From Larix sibirica (lineage: Eukaryota > Streptophyta > Pinopsida > Pinales > Pinaceae): 11,546 nucleotides of DNA. The translations under genes and the position numbers were made by a program. The DNA lies in assembly GCA_004151065.3 (NCBI GenBank), contig NWUY0303902876.1:1-11546 (forward strand), read 5' to 3'. This document shows, in pieces, positions 1-7,600 of this stretch (position 1 is the first letter of the stretch; every line of letters starts with the position of its first letter). The notes beneath the pieces are model-generated. The model ran no database searches, was not told the DNA's origin, and saw nothing but the letters and a program-made list of their open reading frames with translations.

Positions 1-270
1 AATTATTTGTCAAAATCTTCTTCACTCTTCAACTCCAAATTTTCTTTTTCATATGTATCTATTTAGAAACATGGTTTTTTTTTTTCTATAAACCATGCAT
101 ATGATTCCTTACTTGGAATATTTTAAGCTTGTAATAGCTCAAACTTAAAAGAAACATAAAGCTTTCTATCATTACTTACCCTCTTAAGAAATATTTTAAT
201 TAATTATTTAAAAACTTTATTGAGCAAATCCTCTATCAATTCTTTATTAACTATTCAACACAATTCTCTT

Positions 271-456
271 TTCTTCCGCAAACATACCAAGAAGATCCTT
301 TTTCCACTTCATTATTATTCAAAAACCCTATTCAATGAAAGATCTCTCTTTCCACTTTCATTATTATTCAAACACCTTTTTTTCTGCGGAATTCAACGAA
401 TCCTCTATTATTTCTTTTCTTCCACTAACATATCAAGAGGATCCCTTTTCCCACTT
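271..456 (+). repeat. Degenerate direct repeats, about 40 bp, in the distal upstream region
   Basis: A unit beginning TTCTTCC and ending CCACTT occurs at 271-309 and again, diverged, at 417-456. Nested within it, TTTCCACTT followed by CATTATTATTCAAA occurs at 301 and 350. The copies share most bases by eye with scattered substitutions, indicating old local duplication. Confidence 0.7.
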
Positions 457-581
457 GACAAAATATGCTGGTTACTATATTTGGTGTGTAATAAGATATA
501 TATCTTATGTACATCTCAATCTTTTTAAAGTTCTTTGATTAAGATCGTGACACATGTACTTTGATTCACTCCTTTAAAAAC

Positions 582-641
582 ATTTATGAAACCAGATAAT
601 TGAAATCATAAAGGATTTATGAAACCAAATAATTAAAATCA
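582..641 (+). repeat. 27-bp tandem direct repeat
   Basis: ATTTATGAAACCAGATAATT with its following seven bases (582-608) recurs at 615-641 with two substitutions, at a 33-bp period. No function is apparent. Confidence 0.8.
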
Positions 642-722
642 GAACTTAGAAGGGCTTGTATTTTATCCTACACTTATATTATTAATAATATTTTGTCCTT
701 TGCATTTCTTGGGTTTTCTGTT

Positions 723-1013
723 CACGTGACTGCAAAACACTTCAAGTTCAGATTACGTTCCTATTGGTACACATCTCCTCTCCACACATACGTCCCTGTT
801 TGTAGATACCTCCACACCTATCTTGACACGTGGATTAATAGACAAATGTCCGGCAGAGAAGGACGCTGCTGCTGTTCTTGTGAGATTCCACGTCATTCAA
901 CTATTGAGGTGACTCGGCAGCATGCGATTCCGGTGCTTATTAACTGCGACACGTTCGTCAATGACAAGCTCGCCGAACGAGACAACAATAGCGGTAGCTT
1001 TCGAACACGTGGC
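723..1013 (+). promoter_or_regulatory. Cluster of ACGT-core (G-box / ABRE-like) motifs upstream of PEAMT
   Basis: Within about 290 bp there are CACGTG (723-728), ACACGTGG (826-833), CCACGTCA (888-895), GACACGTT (948-955) and ACACGTGGC (1005-1013, a full ABRE match), plus a GCN4-like TGACTC (910-915). bZIP and bHLH factors bind such cores, and clustered ABREs are typical of ABA or osmotic stress promoters. The motifs are seen directly; their use is inferred. The stretch is less AT-rich than the DNA on either side. Confidence 0.55.
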
Positions 1014-1190
1014 TAACTCTTATTAGCGCAGAATCTCCATGGATCAGCAAGCAATATCACATAACCAGAAAAAAATGACTCTACCGGTTTTTTTTTTCGG
1101 GTAATCTGAAGGATTTTTGGGGCAACAAATTTCAAATTTGATGTAAATTGTACTCAGATCTTTTTGGTTATAAATTTACAAGTTTACTCC

Positions 1191-1216
1191 TATATATATA
1201 TATATATATATATATA
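1191..1216. repeat. TA dinucleotide microsatellite
   Basis: Thirteen uninterrupted TA units in the promoter side, about 230 bp upstream of the TATA box. Likely length-polymorphic. Confidence 0.95.
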
Positions 1217-1448
1217 TTTTCTTCGTTACTTTAAAATACAGACCCTGTATCTCATAATTGCCCTTTCATGCAGTGCGCAATTACCGGTACATAGTCTACA
1301 GACACTCGGAGGCCGGCGATCTCCCGAGTCCCAGCCCTTCTGTGCATGTCGTTAATTAATTAATTTTCGAAATCCTGATGCACCTGCATTTGTCTCCATA
1401 AACGCACCACTGATTTAATAAATCCCTTAAACCTGAGCTCTCTCGAGC

Positions 1449-1455
1449 TATAAAT
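1449..1455 (+). promoter_or_regulatory. TATA box (TATAAAT)
   Basis: TATAAAT lies 52 nt before the uORF ATG. Usual spacing puts the transcription start near 1480, giving a short leader of about 165 nt that contains the uORF. No other TATA candidate sits so close to the gene. Confidence 0.55.
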
Positions 1456-1500
1456 CTGCAAGCATTCCTTTCATTTGATCAAGCAAAAGGGGCTTGGTCG

Positions 1501-1578
1501 ATGAGGCAGAAGGGAAGAGACTCAAACCGCAGATCCAGAACATTTTCTCGCGCTCGTATCGCCATTGAAGGCTGCTAG
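1501..1578 (+). CDS. Conserved-peptide upstream ORF (CPuORF30 type) in the PEAMT leader, 25 codons
   Basis: A 25-codon ORF, too short for ordinary gene calling, begins MRQKGRD and ends ARIAIEGC before TAG. Its middle is rich in Arg and Ser. Size, basic composition and place match the conserved uORF of plant PEAMT mRNAs (CPuORF30 in Arabidopsis XIPOTL1), which represses main-ORF translation when phosphocholine or choline is high. It ends 69 nt before the main ATG, in the same frame but separated by its own stop. Only these two ATGs occur between the TATA box and the end of exon 1. Its start context is weak (T at -3, A at +4), which would allow leaky scanning to the main ORF. The sequence shows the ORF directly; the regulatory role is known from the family. 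Confidence 0.9.
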   Translation: MRQKGRDSNRRSRTFSRARIAIEGC

Positions 1579-1647
1579 TATCTTCTTTGCTAGCTTTTGG
1601 TTTTACTTCTCATCCAGTCTTTTCTGGGTATCCTATTTTCAGGAACC
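1579..1647 (+). promoter_or_regulatory. Inter-ORF leader between uORF stop and PEAMT start
   Basis: A 69-nt T-rich spacer without ATG links the uORF stop to the main start. It ends in a pyrimidine tract and CAG (1640-1642) just before the ATG, so it could also be a very small leader intron using GTATCT at 1578. A short spacer is expected to limit reinitiation. Confidence 0.5.
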
Positions 1648-1660
1648 ATGGCCGTCAATA
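1648..1660 (+). CDS. NMT1: PEAMT coding exon 1 (13 coding nt)
   Basis: Encodes MAVN plus the first base of codon 5. The donor is GTAAGT at 1661, a perfect plant consensus; intron 1 (1661-1891, 231 bp) is phase 1 and ends TTCAG. Such a tiny first coding exon is easily missed by gene finders, which would then start at Met26 in exon 2. The ATG has A at -3 and G at +4. Confidence 0.9.
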
Positions 1661-4600
1661 GTAAGTGCATTCTGCATTGTTGTTTTGGGTTTTCGTTTGT
1701 TGATCGAAAATTACAAGGGTTTATCGATTTTGTAGTTAAGTTTGCTTGTAATTTCTTTTTCCTCTGTTTGAATCCGAATGGTGGTTTGAATTCGTCAGAT
1801 CTTATGATTTTCTGGTCTGTTTGCTTTTTCTGGGTTATTTGGTGATTATTGAGGTGGGTTATGGTTATTAAGGTTGAATGTGTGTGTTCAGACGAGAGGG
1901 CTCTTCAGTTGGACTACTGGAAGGAGCATTCCGTTGTTCTGAGCTTGGAAGCCATGATGCTTGACAGTCAGGCTTCAAAGCTAGATCAGGAAGAAAGGCC
2001 AGAGGTAATGCTTGCTGTCATAGGAGTCTACATCGCTGATGTTAAAAATGTTGATCTATAATCTCTTTTATGATATTGTCAAATTCAATGAAATTATCAT
2101 TTGCTAGATCAGAAAGAAAGGCCAGAGGTAATGCTTGCTGTCAGAGGAGTCTATACCGCAATGGTGTTAAAAATGTTGATCTGTGATCTCTTTTATAATA
2201 TTGGCAAATTCAATGAAATTATCATTTGCAAGAATTGTTGCAGTGAATGGTTGTTATAGGCCATCTTCCTTTGGATTTGAAAATTGTTATTGAAGAGTGT
2301 TTGTTTATTTTATCATGAACCATGTTCACAAGGCAACGTGTCTTCAGGTGGTTTGGAAGCCAGGTCTATGCATTGCTAGTGCTTTGATTTAAGCACTTGA
2401 TCACAAGCTGTTTGACATAGTGTATTTTATGTTTAGTGATGTGTTCCTTGATTTAAGCCTGCCTGGAAAGCTTGACCGATAGAAACAAACAGGTCACTAG
2501 TCTTTTCTTTCTCTATGTTGGATTTTATGTATGTTAGTATAAATTTCTCTTAATCCTGGATTTATTAGTAGGTGTTGAATTGATTTAAAATATTCGAAAG
2601 AATTTTGTAGGAAATATTTTTGTTTCTGCCACTTAAATAGATTTAAATGTTGAATGTTGATAGATCAAGGTTTAAAATGTATCTGTACTAGTCTGCTTTT
2701 TTTATTTATTTTCTTTCTTATGTTGACATTAGAGCCCATAATTTTTTTAACTGTTGCCCACGTATGTTGTATCTACACATAGATCTCTCCCATGTGTGGG
2801 CTGGATGCAAGTCAGTCTGTTTGATATAGCAGTTCACTGGTTGTGGCCTCAACCGATTCTTGTGGAAAGAGTCATAGATGCACCCTTATATCGCCCAATG
2901 TCAAGGGCAAATTGTGTCTGCTTGTAGGACTTTAAGTAGGTGAGGATTACGGATCTGGTTTGGTGACTGTAAGGGTGAATGAATGCGGAACTGCGACCTC
3001 AATCAGCAAAGGAGCTTAGTTTGCAATGGTTCCGTTTCTGCTTTGACCATACATGAGTTTTGGAAGAAACTTCAAACCATATATGCCATGGCTTGGGTTG
3101 CGACACATTGGAATCTTAATCTGATGATTAGATTAATGCCTTCAGCTCTAAAGTTGCAGCACTGTCAGATCTTGACTAGTAAAGCCATGCCGATTAGGTC
3201 AAAGGATTATGATCTGAGTTGTGGCGTTGTGGATCTCAGTGCGAAATTAAGTTGGCTATACAACATACTTCTGACTTTGAGTTTCAACCTCAAAGAATCT
3301 TAATCTCAAAGGTTAAATATGCCAGGTTTTGACTTTGAGGCCTATACCATCTGTTTGTTTATAACAGGGGTTTCATCTGATGTCAAACACCTGCAAATCT
3401 TTGACAAGCCTCCATTTCTTTTCCATGTCATGATGCTGGTACACTTGTAGAAGTGTGGTTGATATAATGGTTAGAATTTAGAATTTTCAGGTCCCGCCCA
3501 CAATTTAAATCTTCATGAAGTCAATATCTTGAATCTTGATAAAAGAATGTTCATACTAACAATGCATTCTATCGAGTTGCAGGCAATCTAGGTCGTTTAT
3601 GAGTCTGAAATGAAGTTTTGTGATTTTATAATTATGACTTCATTTTATGTAAAATGCTAGCAAATGTCTCTCCACCTTCACTTGGGTTGACAGTCTACAA
3701 GAGCATTTTCTATTTGTTTTTACAAAATCTTGGGATGCTTGTTTCTAATTGTCTACAGCAATTCTATAGAAATGACAAGATATCATGACCCTGAAAACAA
3801 AATATTTATCTGTTCTAATTTAAAACATAAATGTGTGGTCTTGTCCTGCAGATACTTTCTCTTTTACCATCACTTGAGGGTAAGTCTGTAATTGAGCTAG
3901 GAGCTGGCATTGGGCGCTACACAGCTGAATTAGCAAAGACGGCTGATAATGTTTTAGCTATGGACTTCATTGAGAGTGCAATTAAAAAGGTATGCCTGAC
4001 CCTTGCTCTTAGGTTTCATCTTTCTCTTGGTTTGCATGTCAGATCTAAGATAGAAAACTTCGATGGCTTTGTGTTAATCATTGAATCTAAATTAGGAAAC
4101 TCAAAAGGCTTTACATAAATTAAATAACCATTCTTTGCTTTGTTCAGAACGAAGAAACAAATGGCCACTTCAAGAATGTCAAATTTATGTGTGCTGACGT
4201 TACATCTCCTGACCTCAAAATCGAACCAGGGTCTGCTGATCTAGTGTTTTCAAACTGGCTGCTAATGTATCTATCAGATGAGGAGGTATGTCAATAAAAC
4301 TCATCATGAAGATCTTGTATTTCAAACTGAGATGGAAAATCATCTTCAGGTGCATTTTAGGTATAACTTTCTGTGTTGGCTTGCTATACATTTTAGTTTT
4401 TACTGCTCTACCATGAAATTGTATATTGCTTAACTGCTCGATTTGGAAATTTCTAATCATAGTTACCAAGTTTGAATTCAAATTTGGTACAGTATCTAAA
4501 AATAGGATGCAAAAATCCAGCTTGAAAAAAATTGTGAAAATTCAGATGGGAAAAATTCTGGTTCTTTCTTTCTTTATCTTTTTTGTTGAGATTCAGGCAT

Positions 4601-7600
4601 TCAAATAAGAAAAGATTTTGTTAATTGTTTGTGTGCCAATGTGGTGTAGTACCGATGTAACCATTAATTAACGGTGGAAAATTATTGATAATCTTGCTTC
4701 CCCGTCTGAACTAGACCGATAGGAAAATAGATTAAATAGCATTAATGATTAAACAATCTCACATCCCCTGTGGGAAAACCGACTCACGAAACAGATTGAG
4801 CAGATTAACGATCTTGGCTGATCGCCCCCCTGTCTGGACTTTGAATTAAACAACAGTTACACTTACGATTGGAGTGCAAAGTTATTTCAGGACCTGAGCA
4901 GTCTATGGTAGTGATACTTAATGAATGGGAATGCAGGCTACAGCCTTGACCAGGAACCCTAAATCACTTGTTTTGCATGCAGATCTTAAGTAAACAGCTG
5001 CACACTCTTACTGTTAGTTGAAACTTGAACCATAATGACAATTCTTTCCTGCTCTTCCTGTAATGAGCAATCAGGTTGTTCCCACAACATGCGTAACAGA
5101 GTTGTTCCTGTAACTGTTTGAACCAATTTGGTAGCAAAACTTTTCGTCAAACTCTGTAGTATAGCCAAATTTTACAATTTTTGCCTCTGGTTTGGCTGAA
5201 TTTGGTAACCGTGGTTTGGCTGAATTTGGTACCACTTTTTTAACCATTGCTCTCTAAAAATAATGCATATTATTTAGAGTATGCATAAACCACTTGCTTT
5301 TCCATGGAAAACCTGACAAGATCCCTTCTTCCATGGAACACAGAAAAAACTCACAAGATCCTCTTCCATGGAACACAGATGGGGTGGCTCAACCACCACC
5401 AATAATAACGGCTAATAACCCCAAGAGGCTCTACCAGATTTGAACCTCTGGCATATTGTTTCCCTGTTAAAAACAGGGGCAGATGGTTTAAGTGAGATTG
5501 AAATAACTCTTGGAACTATGTATAAACTATAAACCAACTTCAAGATGTTTGATTATGTATAAACCAACTTCAAGATGTTTGAGGGAAATTATTTGGTACA
5601 TGGTAATGAGGTCAAGGCTGATATAAGTTGTCCATATATTCTAATAGTTGGTATGCTTATCTCTCGAAGCTGTATATCATTACATCTTTCCGTATGTGAA
5701 GCATAAGATTGATTGACATTGATATGTCTAACAGATTAACAATCTACCTATGAGATACTTTGTATGTCCCTACCTCTAGGGCTTGCTTACCTTTATTAAT
5801 TGATGCATATCTGAAGGCCTTTCATGTGCATCTTTGAAAATTAATTGATTTCGTGTTCAGACATGGATATTCCTTGAATTCAGAGCTCAAGATCAAAAGT
5901 TTCAGACAATATCCATGTCTTGTTCTGTTTTTTGAGAGGCACCGGATTCATGTTAGTGTTTGAATCACCTGATGCCATAATACTTATGTGCATATTTTAT
6001 GCATCGTAATTTACGTTTTTTTTTGTAATGCCTTGCGTTCAGATATTTACAAAAATTTCCTTGTTCATTAACACTATTGATTTCTTGTAGTTATGATTTA
6101 GAAATTTTCTTTGTTTTGGATTTCTTGAAGGTTGTCGAACTAGCAAAGAATATGTTACAGTGGGTGAAAATGGGTGGATACATTTTTTTTAGAGAATCCT
6201 GTTTTCATCAGTCTGGAGATCATAAGCGCAAAGCTAACCCAACACATTATCGAGAACCAAGCTTTTACCTTAAGGTATATTCTCAACCTCTCTTTATGTT
6301 TTCTCATTAACTTGCTTTTATGTGCGGTCCAAGGTTAGGAACATATACTTGGCAATTATATAAATTCACATAAAATGCATATAATATCATTCTCTGACAA
6401 GATCACGGAATCAGGCTTTCAAAGAGTGTCTTGTGAAGGATGTTTCCGGAAACCTTTCAGAGTTATCCCTTGTTGGCTGCAAATGTGTCGGAGCTTACGT
6501 TAGGAACAAGAAGAACCAAAATCAGGTCAGCATTTTGTGTACATATTCATGCATGTCTTATTGTGTAGTCCTACTTGAATATGTTAACCATAATGTTGAT
6601 TAGACAAATGAGTGGAATCTTGAACATACTTCTTGCAGATTTGTTGGCTTTGGCAGAAGGTTAGCTCAGCAGATGACAAGGGTTTTCAGCAGTTCTTGGA
6701 CAATGTCCAGTATACCCTTAATGGTATTTTGCGCTATGAGCGAATATTTGGAGAAGGTTTTGTCAGTACGGGAGGAATAGGTGTGAGCATATGCTTATTG
6801 TAGTTTCTGAAATTAATTTTCTATGGAGACACTCATCATTATCTATATTTTACAATGCAATTTTCTTGTCCTATCGTTCTCATTTTAATGAACTGCAATA
6901 ACGTTTAGTTTTGTGACAAGTATCAACAAATGGTTCATAACTTTAGTTGCTATGCAGAGACTACAAAGGAATTTGTTGACAAACTTGAGCTCAAGGCTGG
7001 TCAAAAGGTCCTTGACGTGGGCTGTGGAATTGGAGGAGGCGACTTTTACATGGCTGACACCTTTGAAGTTGAGGTTACGGCTATTGATCTTTCTATAAAC
7101 ATGGTTTCATTCGCTTTGGAGAGGTCTATTGGTCGACGATGTGCTGTTGAATTCGAGGTTTCAGACTGTACAAAAAGGGAATATCCAGAGGGTGCATTCG
7201 ATGTGATTTACAGCCGGGACACAATTCTTCATATCCAGGTCCATATTTTCACAAGTCTTTGTCATACATTTAGATTTAATTTCCTGCTAATCTATTCCAA
7301 GATTTTGTTTTTGTTATTGACTATTAATTTAACATACAGACATTTTATATTGTTAGAAATGTCATAATATTTGTTTCAGCACAAATACTATCAAGATTTG
7401 TAGACTCTGGTTCGTATTTTACCTTGTGGGTATCACACATGCTAAATTAATTTACACTTTTTCAGGATAAGCCAACTTTATTTCAGAAATTTTACAAGTG
7501 GCTAAAGCCTGGAGGTAGATTGCTCATCAGTGATTACTGCAAAGCACATGGAACAGCTTCCTTGGAATTTCATGAATACATTAAACAGCGTGGATATGAT

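Larger units (their letters stand above)
1..690. other. Distal upstream AT-rich DNA, no gene recognised
   Basis: AT-rich sequence with many homopolymer runs and degenerate direct repeats. The open frames here (for example 220-528) are low-complexity Phe/Leu/Ser-rich translations of T-rich repeats and resemble no protein I know. Confidence 0.7.
4286..6130 (+). other. PEAMT intron 4 (1845 bp), repeat-rich, no other gene seen
   Basis: The second very long intron lies between exons 4 and 5. It carries three separate short tandem repeats within about 400 bp (5188-5582), a reverse-strand tRNA B-box-like motif (5436-5446), and a stretch near 4762-4786 that loosely recalls retrotransposon LTR text. 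These suggest old insertions, but no complete element or coding domain is visible. Confidence 0.65.

Noticed and set aside
693-1016. A 107-codon open stretch over the promoter
   Set aside because: It lacks an ATG at its start (opens at TTG), its translation shows no domain, and it overlaps the ACGT-motif cluster immediately upstream of the gene. Its openness follows from locally higher GC.
1849-2061. ORF through exon 2 that continues into intron 2
   Set aside because: Only its middle (1892-2004) is real coding sequence; the ends are intron read-through to the TAA at 2059-2061.
2983-3303. A 106-codon ORF in intron 2
   Set aside because: No recognisable motif, no supporting splice logic, and the flanking exons join in frame without it.
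3440-3510. Possible tRNA-like stretch in intron 2 (GATATAATGGTTAGAATTTAG followed by CAGGTCCCGCC)
   Set aside because: It lacks a proper B-box and no cloverleaf can be drawn by eye.
3831-4118. Stand-alone methyltransferase ORF around exon 3
   Set aside because: The motif-bearing part is exon 3 of PEAMT. The rest is read-through into introns 2 and 3, and the protein continues in exon 4.
4215-4481. Antisense ORF over exon 4 and intron 4
   Set aside because: Shadow of the plus-strand coding exon; no family similarity.
6913-7098. Second-frame ORF over exon 8
   Set aside because: It is an alternative-frame shadow of exon 8, whose true frame carries the SAM-binding and catalytic motifs of domain 2.
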